Assembly: GCF_002083135.2 (NCBI RefSeq)
Contig: NZ_NBTM02000001.1
Coordinates: 310,001 to 374,000 of the forward strand
Direction of reading: 5' to 3'
Length of the DNA stretch: 64,000 nt
Origin: Aerococcus viridans
GTDB lineage: Bacteria > Bacillota > Bacilli > Lactobacillales > Aerococcaceae
Under the pieces are notes generated by a model, which searched no databases, was not told where the DNA came from, and saw only the letters and a program-made list of their open reading frames with translations. Positions 54,470 to 62,683 of the stretch are shown here, piece after piece; position 1 is the stretch's first letter, and every line of letters begins with the position of its first letter. A program made the position numbers and the translations under genes.

Positions 54470-54880
54470 TTATTTCACCTCGTTCATCTGGTTTATCTGA
54501 TTCAGCCAGGCCCGGTCTCGTTGGATTTCAATGGCTACACTTTCATAAATTCCGCGAATGGGTGGATCAGGTTTCACCACTTTGATGGTCACTTCTTCAA
54601 CGAGTGGAAAGTCACCTAAAATCCGCATGGCTAACTTGTGGGCTAACCGTTCCAATAATTTAGCGGGTGCTTCATGTACGACAACATCTTCAATCACCGT
54701 ATAGACATCGGCGTAGGAAACTGAATCATACATATCATCTGACTGGCCAGCTGGCGCCAAGTCCACCGCTAGAACTGCATCCACATTGAACCTTTGTCCA
54801 AGCGTTGTTTCTTCAGCCAATAAGCCGTGGTTGGCGTAAAATTGCAAGTTATTCAAATAAATTTTATCCCTTTTAGCCAT
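54470..54880 (-). CDS. folB: Dihydroneopterin aldolase
   Basis: Cleaves dihydroneopterin to hydroxymethyl-dihydropterin and glycolaldehyde. 136 residues: IYLNNLQFYANHGLLAEETT (catalytic Glu/His region), VSYADVYTVIEDVV, KLLERLAHKLAMRIL, and the catalytic Lys in VTIKVVKPDPPI. AAGGAGGGG precedes the ATG. folK begins two bases after its stop. Confidence 0.95.
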   Translation of the reverse strand: MAKRDKIYLNNLQFYANHGLLAEETTLGQRFNVDAVLAVDLAPAGQSDDMYDSVSYADVYTVIEDVVVHEAPAKLLERLAHKLAMRILGDFPLVEEVTIKVVKPDPPIRGIYESVAIEIQRDRAWLNQINQMNEVK

Positions 54881-54892
54881 CAGAACCCCTCC

Positions 54893-55732
54893 TTAAATAC
54901 TCACTGGGTCAATTTGTCCGCGTTTAATCGCATCTGCCACCGCTGCAGCTTCCTTATTGACTTTCACATTGTGGACCCGTACCATGTCAGCTCCCGATAA
55001 GATCCCTGAAACCGTTGTGGCTGCGGTCGCTACGTCGCGTTCATTAGCCGGCATATCTACTAATTTACCCAAGAATCCTTTTCTTGAAGTAGCCAAAAGG
55101 ACAGGCATATTAAAGCTAGCCAATTCTTGTAAACCTTGGATTGCCAATAAGTTGTCGTCCGCCGTTTTAGCGAAACCAATACCAGGGTCAAGAATCAGCT
55201 GGTCGTCACGCATCCCTTGAGCGCGGGCAATCTCAATAGAGGTTTGTAGGTCAGCTTTCATCTCTTTCATGATATCGCTATAATCCTGGTATTCTTCCCG
55301 GTTGTGCATCAAAATTAAGGGTGCATCAAAGTCAGCGCAAATCTTAGCAATGGCTGGTTCACGGGTCGCAGCCCACTGGTCGTTAATGATATCTGCACCT
55401 GCTGTAAGGGCTTGGCGAGCCACCTCAGCCTTCCAAGTATCCACTGAAATCAAGACATCAGAAACTTGGCGAATAGCTTGAACTGCTGGAACAACTCGGT
55501 TAATTTCTTCTTCAAGAGTCACTGGCACGTGGCCAGGACGGGTAGATTCGCCACCCACATCAATAATATCTACCCCTTCAGCGACCATTCTTTCTACTTG
55601 GGCGATCATGTCGTCAGTGGCAACATAGGCCCCCCCATCTGAAAATGAGTCGGGGGTCACATTTAAAATACCCATGATCCAAGTGTGGTCGCTAGGAAAA
55701 TTAAAGGTTTTATTTAATCGTTTAATATACAT
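54893..55732 (-). CDS. folP: Dihydropteroate synthase
   Basis: Joins p-aminobenzoate to the pterin pyrophosphate; the sulfonamide target. 279 residues: MGILNVTPDSFSDGG (pterin/PABA loop 1, about residues 20-34), DVGGESTRPGHVPV (loop 2), ISVDTWKAEVARQAL, IINDQWAA, LDPGIGFAKT, LLATSRKGFLG and VRVHNVKVNKEA at the end. The ribosome site before the ATG is weak, which suggests coupling to folE 33 bases upstream. No p-aminobenzoate genes are in the window. Confidence 0.97.
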   Translation of the reverse strand: MYIKRLNKTFNFPSDHTWIMGILNVTPDSFSDGGAYVATDDMIAQVERMVAEGVDIIDVGGESTRPGHVPVTLEEEINRVVPAVQAIRQVSDVLISVDTWKAEVARQALTAGADIINDQWAATREPAIAKICADFDAPLILMHNREEYQDYSDIMKEMKADLQTSIEIARAQGMRDDQLILDPGIGFAKTADDNLLAIQGLQELASFNMPVLLATSRKGFLGKLVDMPANERDVATAATTVSGILSGADMVRVHNVKVNKEAAAVADAIKRGQIDPVSI

Positions 55733-55765
55733 CTCGTCACAAACTTTCTATTGTCATGCCAGCAA

Positions 55766-56320
55766 CTATAAATTCATCATATCTAAAACTTCTTGACGGC
55801 GGCTGCGGTCAGTATAAGCGCCACGGGTGGCGTAAGTCACCGTCTTAGCACCTGGCTTCTTGATGCCTCGTAAAGTCATGCACATGTGTTCCGCTTCTAA
55901 CACAACAAATACGCCTTCTGCCCCTAATTCTTCCGCTAATACGTCCGCTACTTGGTTGGTTAACCGTTCTTGTAATTGCGGTCTCAAGGCAAAATCTTCG
56001 ACAATCCGTGCCAATTTAGATAGGCCGATAACCTGTCCGTCTTTAGGAATATAGGCTACATGCGCTTGCCCAATCACTGGTAATAGATGGTGTTCACATG
56101 TTGAGTGGAAGGGAATGTCCTTTACCAATACAAATTCTGATGCTGATTCAGAAAAGGTTTTTTCTGTGTGGATTCTCGGATCTCTATTTAGCCCGTCAAA
56201 TACTTCCGCATACATTTTGGCTACCCGTTCTGGCGTTTCAACAAGGCCTTCACGGTCCGGGTTTTCGCCGACTGCAAGCAATATCTCCCGTACTGCCTTT
56301 TCAATTCTTTCCATATCCAT
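55766..56320 (-). CDS. folE: GTP cyclohydrolase I
   Basis: First step of the pterin branch: GTP to dihydroneopterin triphosphate. 184 residues, with the zinc/active-site motifs [20 protein letters not shown] (about residues 83-102), [20 protein letters not shown], and a second Cys in [13 protein letters not shown]. The ATG at 56320 follows AAAAGG by eight bases; an upstream GTG at 56329 overlaps this site. It lies 45 bases after folC. Confidence 0.97.
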   Translation of the reverse strand: MDMERIEKAVREILLAVGENPDREGLVETPERVAKMYAEVFDGLNRDPRIHTEKTFSESASEFVLVKDIPFHSTCEHHLLPVIGQAHVAYIPKDGQVIGLSKLARIVEDFALRPQLQERLTNQVADVLAEELGAEGVFVVLEAEHMCMTLRGIKKPGAKTVTYATRGAYTDRSRRQEVLDMMNL

Positions 56321-56365
56321 TATTTTCACCTTTTCTTATTTAATATTGAAAACTCTTTATCATGC

Positions 56366-57643
56366 TTATAGCCGATTTTTGATGATGTCCCTTAAATAGC
56401 CCACAAAGTAGAAAGACCCAAATATACATAAGAGGTCGTCTTCCTTTAAATCCGCTTCCGCAATTTCTAAAGCTGCTTGGTCTGAATCCGCAACCTCAAC
56501 CGCTGTCCCAGTTGCTTTGATCATAGCAGCCAATTGGTCACCAGCTAAAGCCCGGTTTGAATGCGGGGTTACGGTAATAATTTTTTGAAAAATGGGCGCA
56601 ATGACCTCAACCACATGTGCCACGTCCTTGTCCGCTAACATGCCCATAATAGCGACCCTTTTGCCCACTTTTGAAGCTGGGTAATGGGTTAAAATCGCCT
56701 CTTTTAAGGATAAAATCCCGTCCATATTATGAGACCCGTCGATGATGATTGTAGGCTCAGACGCTACCATTTCAAAGCGGGCTGGCCAAGTAACAGTCGC
56801 GAGTCCTTTTTCAATGGCCTGGTCAGAAATGACAATCCCTTGTGCTTTCAAGACTTGGATAATTTCAATGGCTAGGGCTGCATTATTGACCTGATAAGGG
56901 GCTTGTAGGTTGAGCGTGTACTTATGTCCCTTATAGTCGAATGACTGTAGTCCGTGGGCGTCGGTAGCTAGCGGTTCTATATCCCCTGGTATGACTTCAT
57001 GTATAGGCACTTGAAGGCGTTTAGCTTGTTGAGTGATGGCCCTTTTCGCCTCATCAACTTGCGGATATAATACCAAGGGCACGCCTGATTTCAAGATGCC
57101 GGCCTTCTCACCTGCGATTTCTGTTAGTGTGTCGCCGAGGATTTTCTGGTGGTCCAGGGCAATTTTCGTGATAGCCGTGACTAGTGGTTGGTTGATGATA
57201 TTAGTAGCATCCAGTCTACCGCCCAAGCCAACTTCTAAGACGACAAAATCTACAAGATTTGCCTCAAAGGTCAACCAAGCAAGTCCGGTAAAGACTTCAA
57301 ACTCGGTGTAATATTCATCCGGTCCTAATGCTGCCGTCATCCGGTCAACTTGTGCCATGAGTTGGTCGTCAGTGATTTGTTGGCCATTGATTTGAATGCG
57401 TTCGTTGAAGTCGACTAAGGACGGTGAAGTGAATAAGCCAACCTTGTAGCCAGCTGCTTGGAGGATAGTGGCCACCATTTTGGCGGTTGACCCTTTGCCG
57501 TTTGTCCCAGCGATATGAATGGTTGGGAGTTGATTTTCTGGATGGTTAAAGTGCGCCATTAACTGTTTCATCGACGCTAATCCTAACACCATTTCACCAG
57601 CGGGTGCTAGGGGCAACTTTGCTTGAAGTGATTCGTAACGCAA
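56366..57643 (-). CDS. folC: Dihydrofolate synthase / folylpolyglutamate synthase
   Basis: Ligates glutamate to dihydropteroate and extends the polyglutamate tail. 425 residues: P-loop IHIAGTNGKGSTAKMVATIL (about 42-61), LFTSPSLVDFNERI, the omega region FVVLEVGLGGRLDATNII with the conserved VGLGGRLDATN, TKIALDHQKILG and PTIIIDGSHNMDGILSLKEA. The start is TTG at 57643 with AGAGG eight bases upstream. First gene of the folate operon, downstream of the candidate riboswitch. Confidence 0.95.
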   Translation of the reverse strand: MRYESLQAKLPLAPAGEMVLGLASMKQLMAHFNHPENQLPTIHIAGTNGKGSTAKMVATILQAAGYKVGLFTSPSLVDFNERIQINGQQITDDQLMAQVDRMTAALGPDEYYTEFEVFTGLAWLTFEANLVDFVVLEVGLGGRLDATNIINQPLVTAITKIALDHQKILGDTLTEIAGEKAGILKSGVPLVLYPQVDEAKRAITQQAKRLQVPIHEVIPGDIEPLATDAHGLQSFDYKGHKYTLNLQAPYQVNNAALAIEIIQVLKAQGIVISDQAIEKGLATVTWPARFEMVASEPTIIIDGSHNMDGILSLKEAILTHYPASKVGKRVAIMGMLADKDVAHVVEVIAPIFQKIITVTPHSNRALAGDQLAAMIKATGTAVEVADSDQAALEIAEADLKEDDLLCIFGSFYFVGYLRDIIKNRL

Positions 57644-57705
57644 TGGATAAGCCTCTTTTCGTGATCTATTATGAGTAGAAGACGTTTAAACCGCCTTCTA
57701 GAACG

Positions 57706-57803
57706 TCTATAGGTAGGATTTAGCAGGTGGATGCACCATTTAACACCAACAACATTCGGTATTCCCTTAAAACACATGCACCAACCTGCCATAACCATAC
57801 CTA
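57706..57803 (-). ncRNA. Candidate tetrahydrofolate riboswitch upstream of folC-E-P-B-K
   Basis: The minus strand leader of folC contains GGTGCATCCACCTGC (57722-57736), whose GGTG/TGCATCC-C end is the most recognisable sequence of THF riboswitches, here as GGTGTTAAATGGTGCATCC. Its complement lies 45-50 bases upstream (GCAGGTTGGTGCAT, 57777-57790), closing a long helix that extends with GGTA/TACC-type pairs to about 57708 and 57803. The conserved TTAAG stretch also occurs on the 5' side. I recalled the consensus rather than searching it, so this is a candidate. It lies 65 bases before the folC start. A -10 box TATACT is at 57813-57818. Confidence 0.5.
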
Positions 57804-57818
57804 GTCCCATTAAGTATA

Positions 57819-58023
57819 GCTAACTTTTAATTGTTAGTCATCAGGGATTACTCAAAAATCCATAGTTCGTGTTTGAAGAGATGACTATTGTTCAACGAAT
57901 ACTTTAATGCTAGTCCAGTTAGCGAGATATAGTTTGCGCCAAATATCGCTTGCTTAAGTATCCATACAATTGCTTTCATGAAATTTTGAAAGCTTTATAG
58001 TTTGTCCCCTCAACCCCTATCAC
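57819..58023. other. Intergenic region between divergent folC and yqjG, remainder
   Basis: The roughly 460-base gap holds the candidate riboswitch and folC promoter on one side and the yqjG promoter on the other. In the middle 200 bases I see no gene, repeat or further structure. Confidence 0.5.
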
Positions 58024-58052
58024 TTGAGAAATATAGTCAACTATATTATAAT
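58024..58052 (+). promoter_or_regulatory. Promoter of the yqjG-like gene
   Basis: TTGAGA (58024-58029), 17-base spacer, TATAAT (58047-58052). Confidence 0.8.
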
Positions 58053-58105
58053 AAGACTTATATTAATTTGAAATCGAATTATTATTTCTAAAAGGAGATC
58101 AATGC

Positions 58106-59062
58106 ATGGGATTATTAGTAGACGGTGTTTGGAAGGACCAATGGTATGACACAGAATCAACAGGTGGTCGTTTCGTCCGCAAAGATTCACAATTCAGAAA
58201 CTGGATTACCACTGACGGTGCACCAGGCCCTTCAGGTGAAGGTGGCTTTAAGGCAGAGCCAGGTCGCTACCACTTATACGTATCATTAGCGTGTCCGTGG
58301 GCTGGCCGTACCTTAATGCTGCGTAAATTAAAAGGCTTAGAAGACATGATTTCTATTTCTATCGTGAACCCAATCATGTTGGAAAATGGCTGGACATTTG
58401 CACCAGACCAAGGTGTCATTCCTGACCCTATTCTAGATGCAGACTTCTTACACCAAGTATATACACATGCTGACCCTAACTATACAGGCCGTGTAACAGT
58501 ACCTGTTTTATACGACAAGGAAAAAGATACCATCGTCAACAACGAATCATCTGAAATTATGTTGATGTTAAACTCAGCATTTGACGAAATTGGTGCCACT
58601 GAAGGTGATTACTACCCTGAAGAATTGCGCGACCAGATCAAAGAAATGGATGACTTTGTCTATCCAAACATCAACAACGGTGTTTACAAAGCTGGTTTTG
58701 CGACAGACCAAGCTGTTTATGAAGAAGAAGTTGATCATGTATTTGACGCCCTAGAAAAATTAGACGGCATCCTAGCTGACAAAAAATTCTTATTAGGCGA
58801 CAAATTAACAACATCTGACATCCGCTTGTTCCCAACATTAATCCGTTTCGAGCATGTCTACTACGGTCACTTCAAGTGCAATATCAAACACTTAACTGAC
58901 TTTGAAAATGTATGGCGTTACACGCGTGAAATCTACAACATGGCAGGTATTTCTGACACAGTTGATTTCTATCACATCCAACACCACTACTATGGTAGCC
59001 ATCCGACAATCAACCCGAACGGCATTATTCCAGCGGGCCCGGCAATCTCCTTAGACATCTAA
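58106..59062 (+). CDS. yqjG: Glutathionyl-hydroquinone reductase (YqjG/Xi-class GST)
   Basis: Reduces glutathionyl-hydroquinones to hydroquinones with glutathione. 318 residues: the opening GLLVDGVWKDQWYDTESTGG is nearly that of E. coli YqjG, the catalytic Cys is in YHLYVSLACPWAGRTLMLRK (about residue 62), then SIVNPIMLENGWTF, NNESSEIM, GVYKAGFATDQ and DIRLFPTLIRFEHVYYGHFK. AAAAGGAG precedes the ATG. Together with the YghU-type gene it is the second GST-superfamily protein here, unusual for a low-GC Gram-positive. Monocistronic. Confidence 0.94.
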   Translation: MGLLVDGVWKDQWYDTESTGGRFVRKDSQFRNWITTDGAPGPSGEGGFKAEPGRYHLYVSLACPWAGRTLMLRKLKGLEDMISISIVNPIMLENGWTFAPDQGVIPDPILDADFLHQVYTHADPNYTGRVTVPVLYDKEKDTIVNNESSEIMLMLNSAFDEIGATEGDYYPEELRDQIKEMDDFVYPNINNGVYKAGFATDQAVYEEEVDHVFDALEKLDGILADKKFLLGDKLTTSDIRLFPTLIRFEHVYYGHFKCNIKHLTDFENVWRYTREIYNMAGISDTVDFYHIQHHYYGSHPTINPNGIIPAGPAISLDI

Positions 59063-59093
59063 GTTGACTGCAGACAATTAAATAAGCCAATAC

Positions 59094-59136
59094 AAAAAAA
59101 CTGGTGGTCACTATTAAACGTGACACCAGTTTTTCC
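59094..59136. terminator. Terminator of yqjG, convergent with the UMF1 fragment
   Basis: AACTGGT-G-GTCAC pairs with GTGAC-ACCAGTT (one bulge), followed by TTTTCC and a longer T-run; A-run on the other side. Confidence 0.75.
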
Positions 59137-59771
59137 TTTTTTTATAAGCAGGTTTCCTACCCTTTTACCCCGTCTTCTTTAACGCCTAGTAATAAGGCAC
59201 CCCCGATAATAAAGAGGATAATTAAACCAAAGACCCCATTCAAAGAGTTACCCGTTATTTGGGTAATAATCCCAAGTAAGGTTGTCCCGATAATAGAGGA
59301 GAACTTTCCGAAAACATTATAGATGCCGAAGAATTCATTCGTTTTGCCTTCTGGTACTAATTTTCCAAACATCGAACGTGACAAGGCTTGTAAGCCACCT
59401 TGAGCCGTCCCAACCATACAAGCTAGTATAAAGAAATCAGTCGCTGTTTCCATACTCAAGGCATAGATACAGATAATGATATAAGTCACAATCCCTACAT
59501 AGATGATTTTCTTGTCCCCGAATCGTTTGGCCAACTGCCCGTATAATACTGTGAATGGAAAGGCCACAATTTGAACGATCAATAAGACCACTACAAGGAC
59601 TGTCGCTTCAATCCCTAAGTCAGTTGCTACAGCCGTTGCCATTGAAATAATCGTCCGCAACCCCCGCCCCTTCTGCGATTGCCTTATGAACTACAACGCC
59701 ATTAAAATGGCGTGTTTCTAGGAACACTCATGACTTGTTCCACTTATTTCAAAGCAAAACAGCGGTCTAAG

Positions 59772-60913
59772 CTATTTAACTAAGGCCTGTTCCAGGCCAA
59801 TATTTAATATATTTTTAGCTGCGTTGATATCTCTATCGTGATGCATATTACACTTCATACAAGTCCAATGACGTATATTTAACGCTTTTTACCGCTATCA
59901 TACCCGCAATTGGAACATTTTTGGGACGTCTTGTACGGATTAATAGCTACAAATGTCTTATCGTACATTTCGCACTTTGCCTCTAAGATTGTTCTAAACA
60001 TCCGCCAGGATTGGCCAGCGATTGAACGGGCTAATTGATGATTTTTCATCATATTAGTCGTCTTTAAATCCTCTAGAACGATAACGTCATAACTTTTAAC
60101 CATATCGGTTGTGATTTTATGAATGTAATCCTTACGGATGTTTTTGATACGTTGATGAATACGGGCCACTTGGCGTTTGGCTTGCTGGTAGTTTTTCGCA
60201 TCCACTAAAGCTACACCGTTCTTTTTGGCTTGTAAACGTCTACGGGCCATTCGCTTTTCCCAATAATGTAATTGCTTCTTATAAGACAAATGTAGTCGCT
60301 GACTTTGATATTTTTGACCATCAGATGTAATAGCTAAATCACTTACACCTAAATCGACACCGACAACATTTCCTGTTTTGGGCATTGCTTGATTATCGCT
60401 TGTGACCAAAAGGGAGATATAGTAGTCGCCACTAGGTGTATATTTTACGGTGACAGATTTTATGCGTTCATTCTCAATATGAAACACACTTGACTTACAT
60501 TTTATCCAACCTAATTTGGGTAATTTGATATACCGCTGATTATCATTAAAACGAATGTTGTTGCCACGTATGGTACTTAAATACGACTGTCTGGTGTTCT
60601 TCTTTGATTTGAATTTTGGGTATTTTGAATAACCTTTAAAAAAACGAACAAAAGTTTCGGATAAGCGTTTAACACTACATTGAACAGCTACGCTATCAAC
60701 TTCACGCAACCAGGGATATTCCTTCTTCATTTGTGGAATAAGAGAGGATAACGCATTATAAGATAGCATTTGAAGGTCAGGATTGTTTTCGTACCGCGCA
60801 TTCAACATGGCCAACATTTCGTTCCAGATGAATCGGGTATGACCAAAGGTCATATGAATTAACTGACGCTGTTTTTCGTTAGGATAGATTTTACACTCAA
60901 TTCCTTGATACAT
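59772..60913 (-). pseudogene. tnpB: tnpB (RNA-guided nuclease family), frameshifted near the C-terminus
   Basis: The open frame from 60913 (after GGGGGTG) gives 344 residues ending at 59879. It has the TnpB N-terminal domain (YQGIECKIYPNEKQRQLIHM), RuvC I in VVGVDLGVSDLAI, RuvC II in VIVLEDLKTTNMMKNH and the first zinc-ribbon pair [12 protein letters not shown], then stops. Shifting the frame by one base in the GGTAAAAAGC run (near 59886) restores [16 protein letters not shown] and [19 protein letters not shown] to a stop at 59772, which supplies the second Cys pair and the third RuvC acidic residue. A one-base loss in the A-run is the simplest reading. Confidence 0.9.
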
Positions 60914-61013
60914 GTTTTCACCCCCTTGCGTTTATAGATATATTATACCATACGTATGACTGTTGTTTATAGCGATAACAATTGCTATAATGTAGTTAAA
61001 GAGGTGTTTACAT

Positions 61014-61436
61014 ATGATTGTGAAAACAAGGACAAATGTCTATGATTTTAATTTCCATTTGGTTTGGGTAACAAAGTATCGTAAAGAAATATTTACAACC
61101 ATTGAAAAACAAAATGCCATGCAAGATATATTGACGCATATTTGTGATGAACACGATACTGTCATCCAATCGCTCCAAGTAATGCCTGACTATATCCATA
61201 TGTTGATTTCGTTCAACCCTAAACATGCCGCAAGTAGTATCGTCAAAACACTTAAAGGGAAATCTGCCCGTCTATGGTTCAAAGCATATCCAGAAACAAA
61301 AGCAATGTTATGGGGTGGCCATTTATGGACACCTAGTTATTTCATGGCAACAGTAGGCAGTATGTCTAAAGAAACGGTCAAAAAGTATATAGAAAATCAA
61401 TTAACGGAATACAATGACGGTCGCCCTAGAACTTGA
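61014..61436 (+). CDS. tnpA: IS200/IS605 transposase TnpA (HUH/Y1), altered HUH motif
   Basis: A 140-residue single-strand transposase. Fold landmarks are VYDFNFHLVWVTKYRKEIF, SIVKTLKGKSARLWF and the helix with the catalytic Tyr, SKETVKKYIENQLTEY (Tyr about 125). The HUH site reads VMPDYIHMLIS: the first His is Tyr 60, and only His 62 remains. A single C-to-T change (CAT to TAT) explains it. Without both His residues the metal site should fail, so the protein may be inactive though full length. AAAGAGGTG precedes the ATG. Confidence 0.88.
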   Translation: MIVKTRTNVYDFNFHLVWVTKYRKEIFTTIEKQNAMQDILTHICDEHDTVIQSLQVMPDYIHMLISFNPKHAASSIVKTLKGKSARLWFKAYPETKAMLWGGHLWTPSYFMATVGSMSKETVKKYIENQLTEYNDGRPRT

Positions 61437-61623
61437 TTCATCCATGTAATGAATTACACGGTTTTCTCAAGGGGCGACTTTAAATAAAACAAGGGAAATA
61501 ATGTTGCTGTGATAACTAAGGAATAAGCTGAATTCCCTGTATCCTGTATAACCCACGACCATTCTTCTTTGGTGTAACCCCAAAATTTTTTACCTATCTC
61601 TGCCATGACTTGCCTCCGTATTT

Positions 61624-61970
61624 TTATTTTTGTTGATGGTAGTTGTAAACCGCTAATTCAACAATTAAGTCATAAGGAATTTCTGAATCATAGGGAAATT
61701 GTAAGGTCCCTTGCCTGACCCAAGAACTGCCCCCTTGTCCTCAAAAGTAAGAATCGTTTTCGGGAAGGGATAAATCCCAAGATAACACTTGTTGCTCCCG
61801 TAGTGGGTAACCATCTTCTTGTCAAAAAAGGGTTTGCATGCCATAGGAAATTTTCTCCTGACAAGCTGGCAATGCCGACGCTAGCTTATGTCATAACTTC
61901 ATTAAAATGGCTTGGACATCATCTGCATGATCTGCAATATAGTCATCGATTGCTAGTACCTGGTCAATTA
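61624..61970 (-). pseudogene. Decayed DUF1801 (YdhG-like) gene
   Basis: Coding-like sequence with frameshifts and an in-frame stop, on the minus strand. The pieces read IDQVLAIDDYIADHADDVQA, QEKISYGMQT, then in another frame KKMVTHYGSNKCYLGIYPFP and GKGPYNFPYDSEIPYDLIVE, the order of a DUF1801 protein (ISYGMP..., H-GFYP, KGTIRFP-like). A ribosome site AAGGAGG remains in the end of the upstream gene but no ATG follows it. It has no function as it stands. Confidence 0.75.
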
Positions 61971-61971
61971 C

Positions 61972-62568
61972 CTAGTCCTCCTTGATATACGTCTGTATCA
62001 TCTCTTTAAAATCAGGTAGTACATCTGTTTCAAACCAAGGATTCTTCTTCATCCACCGCTGGTTTAAAGGGGACGGATGGACCAGGGGAAAATATTCTGG
62101 TAAATAGTCCTTGTAATGTCTAACCGTTTCGGTCAGGTTTTTCTGCCGATCTTTCCCTAAGTAGTGTTTCTGTGAATAATTACCAACCAAGATAATGGTT
62201 TCTAGATTGGGCATTTCCTTTAGAATTTGCGGGTGAAACTTGTCTGCGAATCCCTTTCTTGGTGGTTTGTCCCCGGTTTTGGCCTTACCTGGATAATAGA
62301 AATCCATAGGTAACTGGGCAATTAAATCAGTTTTATAGAATAGATCCCTAGACATCCCCATCCAATCTCTTAGCCGGTCTCCCGACTGGTCATTCCAGAA
62401 AAGCTGCGTCTCCTCTACTTTCTTACCAGGTGCTTGGCCGATAATGGCAATCCTGGCATTTTTTGAAGCATAGAAAACAGGTTTAATCCCACGGTCGGTA
62501 AAGTCCTTGTTATAAGGATCGGCAATAATCTCTTGTTTGATTTCGTCAAAAATGGTTGATTTAGTCAT
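61972..62568 (-). CDS. Uracil-DNA glycosylase superfamily protein
   Basis: A 198-residue UDG-fold protein. Motif 1-like IAIIGQAPGKKVEETQLFWN (residues about 39-58), a central WMGMSRDLFYKTDLIAQLPM, TIILVGNYSQKHYLG, and motif 2-like FPLVHPSPLNQRWMKKNPWF near the C-terminus with the conserved HPSPLN. It lacks the Cys ligands of family 4 iron-sulfur enzymes, and resembles the uncharacterised UDG-like branch common in Lactobacillales. GGAGTA precedes the ATG at 62568. It is followed by the broken DUF1801 gene. Confidence 0.85.
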   Translation of the reverse strand: MTKSTIFDEIKQEIIADPYNKDFTDRGIKPVFYASKNARIAIIGQAPGKKVEETQLFWNDQSGDRLRDWMGMSRDLFYKTDLIAQLPMDFYYPGKAKTGDKPPRKGFADKFHPQILKEMPNLETIILVGNYSQKHYLGKDRQKNLTETVRHYKDYLPEYFPLVHPSPLNQRWMKKNPWFETDVLPDFKEMIQTYIKED

Positions 62569-62623
62569 AAAAATCACTACTCCTTATTAGGTCAATTATA
62601 GCACGCAAAGTTTGTGCATATTG

Positions 62624-62662
62624 TAAAAAGCAGGTAAAGGAAATATATCCCTACCTGCTTTA
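62624..62662 (-). terminator. Terminator of the right-edge M3 peptidase gene
   Basis: Minus strand AAAGCAGGTA pairs with TACCTGCTTT, loop of about 18 bases, then TT and an AT-rich tract. Confidence 0.75.
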
Positions 62663-62683
62663 GCAACTTGTTTATATATTCCA

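Larger units (their letters stand above)
59685..61478. mobile_element. IS200/IS605-family element with divergent tnpA and tnpB, probably dead
   Basis: tnpA (plus strand) and tnpB (minus strand) diverge from a shared 100-base promoter region. Ends are hairpins: ACGCCATT/AATGGCGT (59697-59714) on the tnpB side and CCATGTAA/TTACACGG (61442-61461) on the tnpA side, with an outer GTCGCCC/GGGCGAC pair (61420-61478). IS605 elements have no inverted repeats or target duplication, so the exact ends are estimates. It sits in the UMF1 transporter gene. Confidence 0.85.
59157..61606 (-). pseudogene. UMF1-family MFS transporter gene, broken by an IS200/IS605 element
   Basis: The start survives at 61454-61606: an ATG at 61606 with GGAGG six bases upstream gives MAEIGKKFWGYTKEEWSW then VIQDTGNSAYSLVITATLF, the N-terminus of UMF1 (Atg22-like) transporters. 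The C-terminal part is at 59157-59660: TIISMATAVATDLGIEATVL, LYGQLAKRFGDKKIIYVG, LQALSRSMFGKLVPEGKTNE and a last hydrophobic segment. Together they hold only about 215 of the usual 420 or more residues, so the middle was lost at the insertion. At 59661-59675 the frame of the C-terminal part also shifts across a run of G. Confidence 0.85.

Noticed and set aside
59661-59684. TTG at 59660 as a real start for a short membrane protein
   Set aside because: The protein begins in the middle of a UMF1 transporter domain and has no ribosome site; it is the remnant of a broken gene.
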